This document shows positions 8,153-18,040 of a stretch of 64,000 nt of DNA, one piece after another. The DNA comes from Nocardioides szechwanensis (lineage in GTDB: Bacteria; Actinomycetota; Actinomycetes; Propionibacteriales; Nocardioidaceae): the NCBI RefSeq assembly GCF_900103935.1, contig NZ_FNIC01000001.1, positions 381,203-445,202 of the forward strand, written 5' to 3'. Position numbers and translations under genes: made by a program. Each line of letters begins with the position of its first letter. The stretch's first letter is position 1. The notes under the pieces are model-generated. The model was given only the letters and a program-made list of their open reading frames with translations, ran no database searches and had not been told where the DNA came from.

Positions 8153-10060
8153 GTGTCCAGCAACCTGCCACCCGTCGGCCCGCCGTCCGGCCCCCCGTCC
8201 GGCTCGCCGTCCGGTCCTCCGGTCGGGCCGCCGCCCGGGATGCCGAGCGGGCCACCCCCGTCCGGACCGCCCCCGATGGCCCCGCCGACGGCACCTCCGT
8301 CAGCACCGCCCACGTGGGCCGCTGGCCCGCCTCCGGAGTACCTCGAGGCCGGCGGCGGCCACCCGCTGCCGCCGCAGCCGCCGACGGGCTCCGCAGACGG
8401 GGGCGGTGGGCGCAAGAAGATCATCCTCGGCGCCGTGGCCGTGCTCGGCGTGGGTGCCGTGGCCGCCGGAGCGTTCGCGGCGGTGTCGTTCTTCGGCACC
8501 GGTGCCCAGCCCGCTGAGGCGCTCCCCGCCAACACGCTCGGCTACGTCAGCATCGACCTCGACCCCAGTGGGGGACAGAAGATCGAGGCCGTACGGACCC
8601 TGCGCAAGTTCCCCGCGTTCAAGGACGAGATCGGTCTCGACACCGACGACGACATCCGGGAGCGGATCTTCGAGGAGATCCAGAAGTCCGACGAGTGCGA
8701 GGGACTCGACTACAGCGACGACATCGAACCCTGGCTCGGCGACCGGATGGCCTTCGCCGCCGTCGACCTCGGCGGTGAGGAGGACGGGGAGCCGAAGCCT
8801 CCCACGCCCGTGCTCGTCGTCCAGGTCAAGGACGCCGACAAGGCCGACGCCGGTCTCCAGAAGATCCGAGACTGTGGCTCCGACGAGGAGGCCGAGAGCT
8901 CGGACGAGTCCGACGAGTCCGACGAGTCGGACGAGACGCCGGACGAGGTCGGGGGCTGGTCGATCGACGGTGACTGGGCTGTGATCTCGGAGTCCCAGGA
9001 GGTCGCCGAGGAGATCGCCGCCCAGGCCGCCGACAGCTCGCTGGCAGACGACGAGGACTACAAGCGGTGGACCGGCGAGACCGGTGACGCCGGCATCATC
9101 ACCGCCTACGCCGCGCCCGAGGCCGGCCAGGTGCTCGCCGAGTCCCTCGGCGGGTTCGGCCTGCCGATGGGTGGCGAGGACTGCGTCACCTCCGGCCCGA
9201 TCGACCCGATGTCGCCCGAGCCGTCCTATGAGATCGAGTGCTCCGACGGTGGCCTCCACGAGATGATGCCCGACGAGTTCGTGTCGATGCTCGAGGACTT
9301 CGAGGGCGCGGCCCTGACCGTGCGCTTCGACGACGGCTCGCTCGAGGTCGAGTCCGCGACCGGTACCGAGCTGCTCGGCCTGCCGACGCTGACGGGCAGC
9401 GACCAGGGCGGCACCGCCATCGTGACTCTGCCGGAGGACACCGCCGCCGCCTTCGGGCTCGGCTTCGAGGAGGGCTGGTTCGACGAGCTCCTCGACTACG
9501 CCTCGTCGTTCAGCGGCGAGGGGATGGACATCGACGAGCTGATCGCCGAGGCCGAGGCGGAGACGGGCCTGAGCCTGCCCGAGGACGCCGAGACCCTCGC
9601 GGGCGAGTCGCTGACGGTCGCGGTCGGCAGCGACTTCAACCCCGACACGCTGTTCAACTCCAGTGACGGCAGCGACATCCCGGTCGCCGTGAAGATCAAG
9701 GGAGACGCGGAGGCCATCGAGGCGGTGCTCGCCAAGCTCAACCCCGACATGGACGTCACCTTCGGCAGCGACAGCGAGGGTGACTACGTCGTGGTTGGCC
9801 CCAACGCCGACTACCGCGCCTCGCTGCTCGATGACGGCGGGCTCGGTGACACCGACGTCTACGAGGACGTCGTACGTGAGTCGGACCAGGCCGGGTCGAT
9901 CCTGTTCGTCAACTTCGACGCGGGGGATGGCTGGCTGGCCAACCTCGCCGGGGACGACCAGGAGATCAAGGAGAACCTGGAGCCGCTCGCGGGCCTGGGC
10001 CTCAGCGCGTGGGAGGACGACGGCGTCGGCCACTCCGTGCTGCGGATCACCACAGACTAG
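8153..10060 (+). CDS. DUF3352-domain protein with proline-rich cytoplasmic tail and one membrane anchor
   Basis: The first 75 residues are almost pure Pro/Gly/Ser. A single membrane helix follows (about 88-110, after GGGRKKIILG), then an acidic extracytoplasmic region of about 520 residues characteristic of DUF3352 proteins. An unusual run of repeated Ser-Asp-Glu triplets (DNA 8895-8940, direct GACGAGTCC repeats) interrupts it. The start is placed at GTG 8153 because it has GGGGG five bases upstream and lies downstream of the promoter; the frame is open back to 8066. Function is unknown. Its stop overlaps the convergent ybaK stop in a shared CTAG. Confidence 0.7.
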   Translation: MSSNLPPVGPPSGPPSGSPSGPPVGPPPGMPSGPPPSGPPPMAPPTAPPSAPPTWAAGPPPEYLEAGGGHPLPPQPPTGSADGGGGRKKIILGAVAVLGVGAVAAGAFAAVSFFGTGAQPAEALPANTLGYVSIDLDPSGGQKIEAVRTLRKFPAFKDEIGLDTDDDIRERIFEEIQKSDECEGLDYSDDIEPWLGDRMAFAAVDLGGEEDGEPKPPTPVLVVQVKDADKADAGLQKIRDCGSDEEAESSDESDESDESDETPDEVGGWSIDGDWAVISESQEVAEEIAAQAADSSLADDEDYKRWTGETGDAGIITAYAAPEAGQVLAESLGGFGLPMGGEDCVTSGPIDPMSPEPSYEIECSDGGLHEMMPDEFVSMLEDFEGAALTVRFDDGSLEVESATGTELLGLPTLTGSDQGGTAIVTLPEDTAAAFGLGFEEGWFDELLDYASSFSGEGMDIDELIAEAEAETGLSLPEDAETLAGESLTVAVGSDFNPDTLFNSSDGSDIPVAVKIKGDAEAIEAVLAKLNPDMDVTFGSDSEGDYVVVGPNADYRASLLDDGGLGDTDVYEDVVRESDQAGSILFVNFDAGDGWLANLAGDDQEIKENLEPLAGLGLSAWEDDGVGHSVLRITTD

Positions 10061-10554
10061 TCAGCGCTCGCCCGGCCGACCCGGGCCGTGATCGCCTCGG
10101 TGATCCGGACCAGGTCGGCCGGCGCGAGTTCCAGGTCGAGACCACGCCGGCCCGCGGACACGAACACCGTCAGCTGCGTGAGTGCGGACTCGTCCACGAC
10201 GGTGGGCAGCTGCCGCTTCTGACCGATCGGGGAGATGCCCCCGACGACGTACCCCGTCGCGCGCTGGGCGGCGGCGACGTCCGCCATGACCGCCTTGCCG
10301 CCACTCACGGCCCGGGCCAGCGCCTTGAGGTCCAGCTGGCCGGAGACCGGGACCACGGCGACCGTCAGCCGGCCCTCGACGTCGGCGAGCAGGGTCTTGA
10401 ACACCCGTTCCGGTGCGATGCCCAGGGCCTCGGCCGCCTCCAGGCCGTAGGACGCCGCCCGCGGGTCGTGGTCGTACTCGTGCAGCGTGAACTCGATGCC
10501 GGCCCGGGCCAGGGCGACGGTGGCGGGGGTGCCGCCCGTGGGCTTCTTCGCCAT
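10057..10554 (-). CDS. ybaK: YbaK/EbsC-family Cys-tRNA(Pro) deacylase
   Basis: Hydrolyses mischarged Cys-tRNA(Pro) in trans. The 165 residues show the YbaK fold: TPATVALARAGIEFTLHEYDHD at the N-terminus, RVFKTLLA with the catalytic-site Lys, and GYVVGGISPIGQK. It lies four bases after the Lon-domain gene and probably shares its leaderless transcript. The stop overlaps the convergent DUF3352 stop by four bases. Confidence 0.88.
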   Translation of the reverse strand: MAKKPTGGTPATVALARAGIEFTLHEYDHDPRAASYGLEAAEALGIAPERVFKTLLADVEGRLTVAVVPVSGQLDLKALARAVSGGKAVMADVAAAQRATGYVVGGISPIGQKRQLPTVVDESALTQLTVFVSAGRRGLDLELAPADLVRITEAITARVGRASAD

Positions 10555-10558
10555 CGGC

Positions 10559-11224
10559 CTAGTTGGGAGACCAGCGCGTGCGAGCCACCTCGGTGGCCGG
10601 CAGCGACGGGATGACGTTCATGGCGCGCAGCTCGGTGCGCAGCAGGTCGGTGACGAGGATCAGGCGCTCCTCGGCGTCGTCGGCCTCCAGCAGTGCCTGG
10701 CGCTCGGACATCGGCAGCGGCGCGCAGGCCGCCAGCGTCCACGACAGGTACGCCGGGTCGCGCGGCAAGGCACCCTCGTAGGGGTCGGACCGGATGTCCG
10801 CGAGCGCCTGGCGGTAGGCCGTGAACGTGGCGCGGGCCCGCTCGAGCACCCCCTCGTCCACCCCCGCGTCGGGCTCGGGCAGATCGACCACGTGCCCGAC
10901 CGGGAAGTCGCCGGTGGTGTCGAGCCGGTCGAGCTTGATCCGGTCGAGACCCACCGCGACGATGTCGAAGGTGCCGTCGGCGTTGGCCTCCACCTCGGTC
11001 AGCTGCACCCGGCACCCGACCCGGTAGAGCGACTGCGCGCCGTGGTCGCCCACCTCGTAGCCCTCGCGGATCCCCACCGACCCGAACACCCGGTCGATCG
11101 GGTCGTCGACGCGCAGCAGGTGGTGCACCATCGCCCGGTAGCGGTCCTCGAACACCCGCAGCGGCACGCTGACCCCGGGGAACAGCACCGAGTTCAGCGG
11201 GAACATCGGGAGGGTGTCGGTCAT
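10559..11224 (-). CDS. Lon substrate-binding (LON) domain protein without ATPase
   Basis: A 221-residue stand-alone version of the Lon protease N-terminal domain: MFPLNSVLFPG then PLRVFEDRYRAMV at the start, and a helical C-terminal part ending in LLRTELRAMNVIPS. It lacks the AAA+ and Ser-Lys protease domains. Such proteins are common in actinobacteria; an adaptor or substrate-recognition role is presumed. The ATG has a -10 box exactly six bases upstream, indicating a leaderless mRNA. It diverges from hisD. Confidence 0.85.
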   Translation of the reverse strand: MTDTLPMFPLNSVLFPGVSVPLRVFEDRYRAMVHHLLRVDDPIDRVFGSVGIREGYEVGDHGAQSLYRVGCRVQLTEVEANADGTFDIVAVGLDRIKLDRLDTTGDFPVGHVVDLPEPDAGVDEGVLERARATFTAYRQALADIRSDPYEGALPRDPAYLSWTLAACAPLPMSERQALLEADDAEERLILVTDLLRTELRAMNVIPSLPATEVARTRWSPN

Positions 11225-11230
11225 CTGCCC

Positions 11231-11236
11231 AACCTA
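11231..11236 (-). promoter_or_regulatory. -10 box (TAGGTT) of the Lon-domain gene, leaderless
   Basis: On the minus strand TAGGTT is followed by six bases and the ATG, so the predicted transcript begins at the start codon. Confidence 0.6.
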
Positions 11237-11297
11237 ACGCGCGGGGCAGGGCCGTCCATGGCGCGACGCCGAATCCGCGGCGCGCGTGCCGCCCACC

Positions 11298-11303
11298 TAG
11301 AAT
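11298..11303 (+). promoter_or_regulatory. -10 box (TAGAAT) of hisD, leaderless
   Basis: TAGAAT, six bases, then ATG at 11310. No -35 match was recognised. A leaderless his mRNA leaves no room for a classical his attenuator. Confidence 0.65.
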
Positions 11304-11309
11304 TGACCC

Positions 11310-12611
11310 ATGATTCGCCGGATCGATCTGCGCGGGGCGGCCACGACCGGCCCCGTCGACTACCGCGCCGCCGTGCCGCGCGCGGACTTCGACGTCGAGG
11401 CAGCGATCCCCGCCGTACATGCGATCTGCGAGGCCGTGCGCACCCGCGGCGTCGAGGCGATCCAGGACTTCTCCCGCCAGTTCGACGGCGTGGAGCTCGA
11501 CGACATCCGCGTGCCGGTCGCTGCGCTCAGCGACGCCCTCGAACGGCTCGACCCGGCCATCCGCGCCGGGCTGGAGGAGTCGATCCGTCGGCTCCGGCTC
11601 ACGTGCGAGGCCGAGCTCGAGCACGACGTCACCACCGACCTCGGGCCGGGCGCCCGAGTGACCCACCGCAAGGTGCCGGTCGGCCGGGTCGGGCTCTACG
11701 TGCCCGGCGGGCTGGCCCCGCTGGTCTCCAGCGTCCTGATGAACGTCGTGCCCGCGCAGGTGGCCGGCGTGCCGTCCATCGCGCTCAGCTCGACGCCCCA
11801 GAAGGACTTCGGCGGGCTCCCGCACCCCACGATCCTGGCCGCGTGCGCGCTGCTCGGCGTCGACGAGGTCTACGCCGTAGGGGGAGCGCAGGCGATCGCG
11901 ATGTTCGCCTACGGCACCGGCCCGTGTGCCCGCGTCGACCTGGTGACCGGGCCCGGCAGCATCTACACCGTCACCGCCAAGCGACTCCTCAAGGGCCAGG
12001 TCGGCATCGACTCCGAGGCTGGTCCCACCGAGATCGCGATCCTCGCCGACGACTCCGCCGACGCCGCCTACGTCGCCGCCGACCTGGTCAGCCAGGCCGA
12101 GCACGACCCGCTCGCGGCGTCCGTCCTGGTGACGCCGTCCACCCGACTCGCCGACGAGGTCGAGGCCGAGCTCGACAAGCAGGTGTTCGCCACCAAGCAC
12201 ACCGAGCGCATCCGCACCGCCCTCGGCGGCACCCAGTCGGCGATCGTGCTGGTCGACGACCTCGAGCAGGGCCTGGCCGTCGTCGACGCCTACGGCGCCG
12301 AGCACCTCGAGATCCAGACGGCCGATGCTGCGTCCTACGCCGCCCGCGTGCGCAACGCGGGCGCGATCTTCGTGGGCCCGCACGCACCGGTCTCCCTGGG
12401 CGACTACTGCGCCGGCTCCAACCACGTGCTGCCCACGGGCGGCTGTGCCTGCCACTCCTCGGGGTTGTCGGTGCGCGCGTTCACCAAGTCCGTGCACGTC
12501 GTCGACTACTCCCGTGAGGCACTGGCAGAGGTGGCCAACCACGTCGTCACGCTCGCCGAGGCCGAGGACCTGCCCGGCCACGGCGCCGCGGTGAGGGTCA
12601 GGTTCCCGTGA
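11310..12611 (+). CDS. hisD: Histidinol dehydrogenase
   Basis: Catalyses the last two steps of histidine synthesis, L-histidinol to histidine, with two NAD+ and zinc. The 433 residues show [13 protein letters not shown], the signature [15 protein letters not shown], and the metal-binding region SQAEHDP. It is the first gene of an operon in which every junction to hisH is an NTGA overlap. hisG and hisE are not in the window. Confidence 0.97.
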   Translation: MIRRIDLRGAATTGPVDYRAAVPRADFDVEAAIPAVHAICEAVRTRGVEAIQDFSRQFDGVELDDIRVPVAALSDALERLDPAIRAGLEESIRRLRLTCEAELEHDVTTDLGPGARVTHRKVPVGRVGLYVPGGLAPLVSSVLMNVVPAQVAGVPSIALSSTPQKDFGGLPHPTILAACALLGVDEVYAVGGAQAIAMFAYGTGPCARVDLVTGPGSIYTVTAKRLLKGQVGIDSEAGPTEIAILADDSADAAYVAADLVSQAEHDPLAASVLVTPSTRLADEVEAELDKQVFATKHTERIRTALGGTQSAIVLVDDLEQGLAVVDAYGAEHLEIQTADAASYAARVRNAGAIFVGPHAPVSLGDYCAGSNHVLPTGGCACHSSGLSVRAFTKSVHVVDYSREALAEVANHVVTLAEAEDLPGHGAAVRVRFP

Positions 12612-13726
12612 CCTTCCCTCCCCTGCGGGAGGAGCTGCGCGGTCTCGAGCCGTACGGCGCCCCCCAGCTGGACGTGCCCGTCCAGCTCAACGTCAACGAG
12701 AACCCCTACCCGCCCTCCGACGCCGTCGTCGCCGACGTCGCGACCGCGGTGGCCGAGGCGACCCGCACCCTCAACCGCTACCCCGACCGTGAGTTCGTCG
12801 AGCTGCGCACCGCGCTGGCCGGCTACCTCGGCCACGGGGTGACGCCCGAGCAGGTGTGGGCGGCCAACGGGTCCAACGAGGTGATGCTCCAGCTGCTCCA
12901 GGCCTTCGGCGGTCCGGGGCGCTCGGCGCTGAGCTTCGCCCCGACGTACTCGATGTATCCCGAGTACGCCCGCGACTCCAACACCGCCTGGGTCCAGGGC
13001 AAGCGCGAGGACGACTTCGGTCTCGACCTCGACCGGGCCCGCGCCGTGGTGCTCGAGCAGCGCCCGTCGGTCGTGCTGCTGCCCTCGCCCAACAACCCGA
13101 CCGGCACGGCGCTGCCGCCCGAGGCGGTCACCGTCCTGTGCGAGGCGGTCGGCGACGAGGGCATCGTGGTCGTCGACGAGGCGTACGGCGAGTTCCGTCG
13201 CGAGGGCACGCCCAGCGCGCTGGAGCTGCTCCCGCGCCACCGCAACCTGGTCGTGTCGCGCACGATGAGCAAGGCGTTCGCGCTGGCCGGCGCGCGGCTG
13301 GGCTACCTCGCCGCCGACCCGGCGATCTGCGACGCCATCCGCGTCGTCCGCCTGCCCTACCACCTCTCGGCGGTCACCCAGGCGGTGGCGCTCGCGGCGC
13401 TGCGCCACGCCCCCGAGCTGCTGGGCCGGGTCGACCAGCTGCGCCAGGAGCGCGACCTCACGGTGTCGTGGCTGCGCGAGCAGGGGCTCCAGGTGGCCGA
13501 CAGCGACGCCAACTTCTGTTTGTTCGGGACCTACCCCGACCGCCATGCTGTGTGGCGGGGCCTGCTCGACCGAGGGGTGCTGATCCGTGAGGTCGGGCCC
13601 GACGGCTGGCTGCGGGTCTCGATCGGCACCGCGCCGGAAATGGCAGCGTTCAAGCAGGCACTGGCTGAGACCATGGCAGCAACGAGGGCAGAGACAATGG
13701 CCGGGACGGAAGAAGGACAGCCATGA
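12608..13726 (+). CDS. hisC: Histidinol-phosphate aminotransferase
   Basis: PLP-dependent fold-type I aminotransferase converting imidazole-acetol phosphate to histidinol phosphate. In its 372 residues are [11 protein letters not shown], the PSPNNPTG loop, [10 protein letters not shown], and the PLP lysine in [17 protein letters not shown]. The GTG start overlaps hisD by four bases. The C-terminal 15 residues repeat a MA-T-AETMAGT pattern and may be dispensable. Confidence 0.95.
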   Translation: MTFPPLREELRGLEPYGAPQLDVPVQLNVNENPYPPSDAVVADVATAVAEATRTLNRYPDREFVELRTALAGYLGHGVTPEQVWAANGSNEVMLQLLQAFGGPGRSALSFAPTYSMYPEYARDSNTAWVQGKREDDFGLDLDRARAVVLEQRPSVVLLPSPNNPTGTALPPEAVTVLCEAVGDEGIVVVDEAYGEFRREGTPSALELLPRHRNLVVSRTMSKAFALAGARLGYLAADPAICDAIRVVRLPYHLSAVTQAVALAALRHAPELLGRVDQLRQERDLTVSWLREQGLQVADSDANFCLFGTYPDRHAVWRGLLDRGVLIREVGPDGWLRVSIGTAPEMAAFKQALAETMAATRAETMAGTEEGQP

Positions 13727-14331
13727 GCAGGACCGCACGGATCGAGCGCCAGACCAGCGAGTCGAAGGTGATCGTCGAGGTCGACCTCGACGGCTCCGGG
13801 CGCCACGACATCTCCACCGGTGTCGGCTTCTACGACCACATGCTCACCGCGTTCGCCCGGCACTCGCTGGTCGACCTGACCGTCCAGAGCGTCGGCGACC
13901 TCCACATCGACGCCCACCACACCGTCGAGGACACTGCGATCGTGCTCGGCCAGGCGTTGCGCGAGGCGCTCGGCGACAAGGTCGGCATCCGCCGCTTCGG
14001 CGACGCCACCGTGCCGCTCGACGAGGCGCTCGTGCAGGCCGTGGTCGACGTGTCCGGCCGCCCCTACTGCGTCCACACGGGCGAGCCCGAGGGGCAGGAG
14101 TACGTCGTCCTCGGCGGCACCACGCCCACCTACCTCGGCTCGCTGACCAAGCACGTCTTCGAGACGCTGGCGTTCCACGCCCACATCGCGCTGCACGTCC
14201 GCGTGCTGGCCGGTCGCGAGCCGCACCACATCGTGGAGACCCAGTTCAAGGCGTTCGCCCGTGCGTTCCGCGACGCGATTGCCCTGGACCCCCGTGAGAC
14301 GGGTGTCCCCTCCACGAAGGGTGCTCTTTGA
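13723..14331 (+). CDS. hisB: Imidazoleglycerol-phosphate dehydratase
   Basis: Dehydrates IGP to imidazole-acetol phosphate using a di-manganese centre. At 202 residues it is the monofunctional type without the phosphatase domain. Metal ligands are visible in [29 protein letters not shown] and the C-terminal half-repeat [16 protein letters not shown] overlap with hisC, TTGA overlap with hisH. Confidence 0.96.
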   Translation: MSRTARIERQTSESKVIVEVDLDGSGRHDISTGVGFYDHMLTAFARHSLVDLTVQSVGDLHIDAHHTVEDTAIVLGQALREALGDKVGIRRFGDATVPLDEALVQAVVDVSGRPYCVHTGEPEGQEYVVLGGTTPTYLGSLTKHVFETLAFHAHIALHVRVLAGREPHHIVETQFKAFARAFRDAIALDPRETGVPSTKGAL

Positions 14332-14969
14332 GCACGAACGACGTCGTCGTCCTCGACTACGGGTCGGGCAACCTCCGCTCGGCCGTGCGCGCCCTCGAGC
14401 GCGCCGGCGCGCACGTGGAGCTGACCGGCGACTTCGACCGGGCGCTGGAGGCCGACGGGCTCGTCGTGCCCGGCGTCGGTGCGTTCGCGGCGTGCATGGC
14501 CGGCCTGCGCTCGGTCAAGGGCGACCGGATCATCGGCCGCCGCCTCGCCGGTGGCCGGCCCGTGCTGGGGATCTGCGTCGGCATGCAGATCCTCTTCGGG
14601 CGCGGGGTCGAGCACGGCGTCGAGACCGAAGGCTGCGACGAGTGGCCCGGCGTGGTGGAGCGGCTCCAGGCGCCCGTCGTACCCCACATGGGGTGGAACA
14701 CCGTCGAGGTGCCCGAGGGCTCCGCGCTCTTCGCGGGCGTCGAGGCGGAGCGGTTCTACTTCGTGCACTCGTACGGCGTGCGCGACTGGACCCTGCGCAC
14801 CAACGACCGCACGCGCGCCCCGCTGGTCACCTGGGCCGAGCACGGTGGCGACCGTTTCGTCGCCGCGGTCGAGAACGGCCCGCTGAGCGCGACCCAGTTC
14901 CACCCCGAGAAGTCCGGTGACGCCGGGGCCGCGCTGCTGCACAACTGGGTGCGGAGCCTGTCCGCATGA
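14328..14969 (+). CDS. hisH: Imidazole glycerol phosphate synthase, glutaminase subunit
   Basis: Class I glutamine amidotransferase that feeds ammonia to HisF. The nucleophile Cys sits in [15 protein letters not shown], and the His-Glu pair in [10 protein letters not shown] near residue 195. The TTG start overlaps the hisB stop. hisF lies three genes downstream, so the two subunits are not adjacent. Confidence 0.95.
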   Translation: MSTNDVVVLDYGSGNLRSAVRALERAGAHVELTGDFDRALEADGLVVPGVGAFAACMAGLRSVKGDRIIGRRLAGGRPVLGICVGMQILFGRGVEHGVETEGCDEWPGVVERLQAPVVPHMGWNTVEVPEGSALFAGVEAERFYFVHSYGVRDWTLRTNDRTRAPLVTWAEHGGDRFVAAVENGPLSATQFHPEKSGDAGAALLHNWVRSLSA

Positions 14970-15295
14970 GCAAGGAGCGCGCGCGGCGCCGCGAGGAGCG
15001 TGAGCGCGAGGCCGCGGTGCGTGCCGCCGCCCGCGCCGCCGCGGAGGAGCGGGCCGAGCGCCGTGCCGCGCGTCGGCGCGTCGTCACCTCCGTGCTGCCG
15101 CAGCCGCGCTCGCGCCCGACCGGCGTGCTCGCCAGACGGCGTCGCAACCAGACCCTGGCCACGGTGATGATCCTGCTCCTGGTCAACGCGGCAGCGTTCG
15201 CGTTCCTCGACCACTGGGCGGCCCGTGCGCTCGTGCTGATCGTCAGCCTGCTCGCCGCTCCCGTCCTGCACACCCTGCTGTTCCGCCGCCGCTGA
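14966..15295 (+). CDS. Small basic two-helix membrane protein inside the his operon
   Basis: 109 residues. The first 58 are an Arg/Glu/Ala-rich, probably helical and highly basic segment; two membrane helices follow (about 64-83 and 86-104). It overlaps hisH by ATGA, so it is co-translated with the his genes. I do not recognise a family and its link to histidine synthesis is positional only. Confidence 0.75.
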   Translation: MSKERARRREEREREAAVRAAARAAAEERAERRAARRRVVTSVLPQPRSRPTGVLARRRRNQTLATVMILLLVNAAAFAFLDHWAARALVLIVSLLAAPVLHTLLFRRR

Positions 15296-15309
15296 CCGAG
15301 AGAAGACCC

Positions 15310-16058
15310 ATGACCACCGACCAGACCAGGCACCTCGAGCTCCTCCCCGCCGTCGACATCGCGGGCGGCCAGGCCGTCCAGCTGGTGCAGGGCGTCGCCG
15401 GGTCGGAGAAGCGGTTCGGCGACCCGGTCGAGGCCGCCCTGCGCTGGCAGGAGGCCGGCGCCGAGTGGCTGCACCTGGTGGACCTCGACGCCGCGTTCGG
15501 GCGCGGCCACAACCGCGAGCTCCAGGCCGCGATCGTGGGTGCGCTCGACATTCAGGTCGAGATGAGCGGCGGCATCCGCGACGACGAGTCGCTCGCCGCC
15601 GCCATGGCCACCGGCTGCCGCCGGGTCAACATCGGCACCGCCGCGCTCGAGCAGCCCGAGTGGTGCGCCGCCGCGATCGCCGAGTACGGCGACCGGGTCG
15701 CCGTCGGGCTCGACGTACGAGGTCGGACCCTGGCCGCACGCGGCTGGACCCGCGACGGCGGCGACCTCTACGACGTCCTGGCCCGGCTCGACGCCGAGGG
15801 CTGCGCGCGCTACGTCGTCACCGACGTCAACAAGGACGGCATGCTCCAGGGCCCCAACCTCGAGCTGCTGAAGGCGGTCTGCGCTGCCACCGACCGGCCG
15901 GTCGTCGCCTCCGGCGGGATCACCGAGCTGTCCGACCTGGAGGCGCTGATGGGCCTGGTCGGAGACGGCGTCGAGGGCGCGATCATCGGCACCGCGCTCT
16001 ACGAGGGCCGGTTCACGCTCGAGGACGCACTGGCGCTGACGTTGCCGCAGGCGCCCGC

Positions 16059-16062
<4 letters not shown>
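15310..16062 (+). CDS. priA: Phosphoribosyl isomerase, probably bifunctional HisA/TrpF (PriA)
   Basis: TIM-barrel isomerase for ProFAR in histidine synthesis. Actinobacterial orthologues (PriA) also do the TrpF reaction. The 250 residues begin [20 protein letters not shown], with the first catalytic Asp, and carry [15 protein letters not shown] with the second. The trp genes in this window contain no trpF, which fits the dual role but does not prove it. It has a GAGAGAAG ribosome site and an ATGA overlap with hisF. Confidence 0.93.
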
Positions 16063-16814
<752 letters not shown>

Positions 16815-16820
<6 letters not shown>

Positions 16821-16912
16821 CCCGCCCGAAACTGACACACACCCTCGTTGACCCGCCCGAAACTGACACACACCCTCGTTGACCCGCCCGAAAGTTTCGG
16901 GCGGGTCAACGA
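16815..16912. repeat. Tandem 31-bp repeat ending in a 37-bp perfect palindrome
   Basis: Two identical 31-bp units (16815-16845 and 16846-16876) each begin CGTTGACCCGCCCGAAA. A third copy of that 17-mer (16877-16893) is joined through one G to its exact reverse complement (16895-16911). One more T-A pair extends the palindrome to 16876-16912. The first unit contains the hisF stop codon. As RNA the palindrome would form a strong hairpin, but no T-run follows. It may be a terminator, an operator for the gene at 16930, or a dispersed palindrome; a related one lies at 34481. Confidence 0.85.
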
Positions 16913-16929
16913 AGGACAGGCTGCGGAGC

Positions 16930-17268
16930 ATGAGCGAGTACGACGTCTACCGGAGCCCGGCCGCCGACAGCCCTGAGCAGCCGGCGACCGACGAGAAGTG
17001 GCAGGTCCTGGTCGAGTACGCCAACAACGGCCAGGCCAAGCCGCCGACGAAGATCCACGTCTTCCCCCACGTGCTCGCCACGCGTGAGGAGGCGATGGCC
17101 GAGGCGGCCCGGCTCGCCGTCGAGCACGATCCTCCCGACCCGCTGTCCCCGCAGGGGCGAGCGGTCTACCGCGACGGTGAGGGGTTCCTGAGCATCGTGC
17201 GTGGCGCGATGTCGACGTTCCACTTCAGCACCCGCGTGGTGCGCTTCGTTGGCGAGACCGACCGCTGA
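16930..17268 (+). CDS. Hypothetical protein, 112 residues
   Basis: A soluble alpha/beta-like small protein beginning MSEYDVYRSP, with WQVLVEYANNGQAKPPTKIH, a central helix TREEAMAEAARLAVEHD, and a C-terminal strand pair ending FHFSTRVVRFVGE. No family recognised. The ATG at 16930 is chosen because the frame upstream reads through the palindrome; ACAGG nine bases before it is a modest ribosome site. The 37-bp palindrome ends 17 bases upstream and could control it. Confidence 0.7.
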   Translation: MSEYDVYRSPAADSPEQPATDEKWQVLVEYANNGQAKPPTKIHVFPHVLATREEAMAEAARLAVEHDPPDPLSPQGRAVYRDGEGFLSIVRGAMSTFHFSTRVVRFVGETDR

Positions 17269-17285
17269 CCGTCCGGGACATAGGC

Positions 17286-17921
17286 TCAGAACCCGAGGTC
17301 GGCGCCCCGGAGCTTGGAGACCCGGTCGGCGGGCCCGCCGAACGTCAGGTCTCGCACCTGCCGCCGGCCGAAGAGGAACAGCGCGATCTCGGCCACCGGG
17401 CCCTCGACCGTCACCGGGTCGGCGCCGCGGCGCAGGGTGGCGGTGGCGCCGGTGTCGGTGCGCCGGATCTCGACCGGGACCCCGGCCGGGCGCACCAGCG
17501 CCTTGCCGCCGAGCCGGATCGCGCGCCACACCGCGTCGACGTCCTTGTCGTCGAGATCGCGCGGCGCCCAGTCCGGCTGGCCCCGGCGCAGGTCCTCGTG
17601 GTGGACGAAGTACTCCATCGTGTTGGCGAGCAGCTCCACCGGCGGCAGCGCGTAGGGCGTCAGCCCCGGGTCGCGCAGCTTCTCGACGAGTACGGCGAAG
17701 TCCTGGCGCGCCAGCCGTGCCATCGCACCGTCGGCGAGCCCGGACAGGGCCGGGACCGCGATCCCCGCGGCGCCGAGCGGGTTGTTCTCACGTACGAGCA
17801 GGTGGGTCACCAGGTCCTTCGCGGTCCAGTCGCTGCACAGGGTCGGCGCGTCCTCGCCGAGCACCAGCGCCAGGTCGCAGAGAGCATGGCGCTCGCGCCG
17901 GGCAAGCGAAGGAGTACGCAC
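17286..17921 (-). CDS. TIGR03085-family metal-binding protein (DinB/maleylpyruvate isomerase-like)
   Basis: 211 residues. An N-terminal helical bundle (SDWTAKDLVTHLLVRENNP) and the metal-binding histidines in MEYFVHHEDLRRGQPDW match the TIGR03085 branch of the mycothiol-dependent maleylpyruvate isomerase/DinB fold. A C-terminal beta-rich part (about 135-210) follows. Substrate unknown. The GTG start has a -10 box exactly six bases upstream. It faces the hypothetical gene at 16930, with only 17 bases between stops. Confidence 0.82.
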   Translation of the reverse strand: MRTPSLARRERHALCDLALVLGEDAPTLCSDWTAKDLVTHLLVRENNPLGAAGIAVPALSGLADGAMARLARQDFAVLVEKLRDPGLTPYALPPVELLANTMEYFVHHEDLRRGQPDWAPRDLDDKDVDAVWRAIRLGGKALVRPAGVPVEIRRTDTGATATLRRGADPVTVEGPVAEIALFLFGRRQVRDLTFGGPADRVSKLRGADLGF

Positions 17922-17927
17922 GTCCTC

Positions 17928-17933
17928 AGCCTA
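17928..17933 (-). promoter_or_regulatory. -10 box (TAGGCT) of the TIGR03085 gene, leaderless
   Basis: On the minus strand TAGGCT, six bases, then GTG at 17921. Confidence 0.6.
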
Positions 17934-17965
17934 GGGCCGCCACGCCTCCGGCGGTCCCGGGAGGA

Positions 17966-17995
17966 TTGGGTGATGTCGGTCGACGGGAATAGCCT
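17966..17995 (+). promoter_or_regulatory. Promoter candidate for the ABC exporter operon
   Basis: TTGGGT (17966-17971), 18-bp spacer, TAGCCT (17990-17995). A leader of about 40 bases follows, with AGGGAG just before the ATG at 18041. Confidence 0.45.
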
Positions 17996-18040
17996 GCCCC
18001 GGCCGACAGTTGCGGACGGTCGACGAGGAACCAGGGAGCC

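Noticed and set aside
3936..8306. 1456-codon open frame antisense to dnaE
   Set aside because: It is a mirror of GC-biased codon use. dnaE on the other strand has full catalytic motifs, and the antisense product is low-complexity with no domain.
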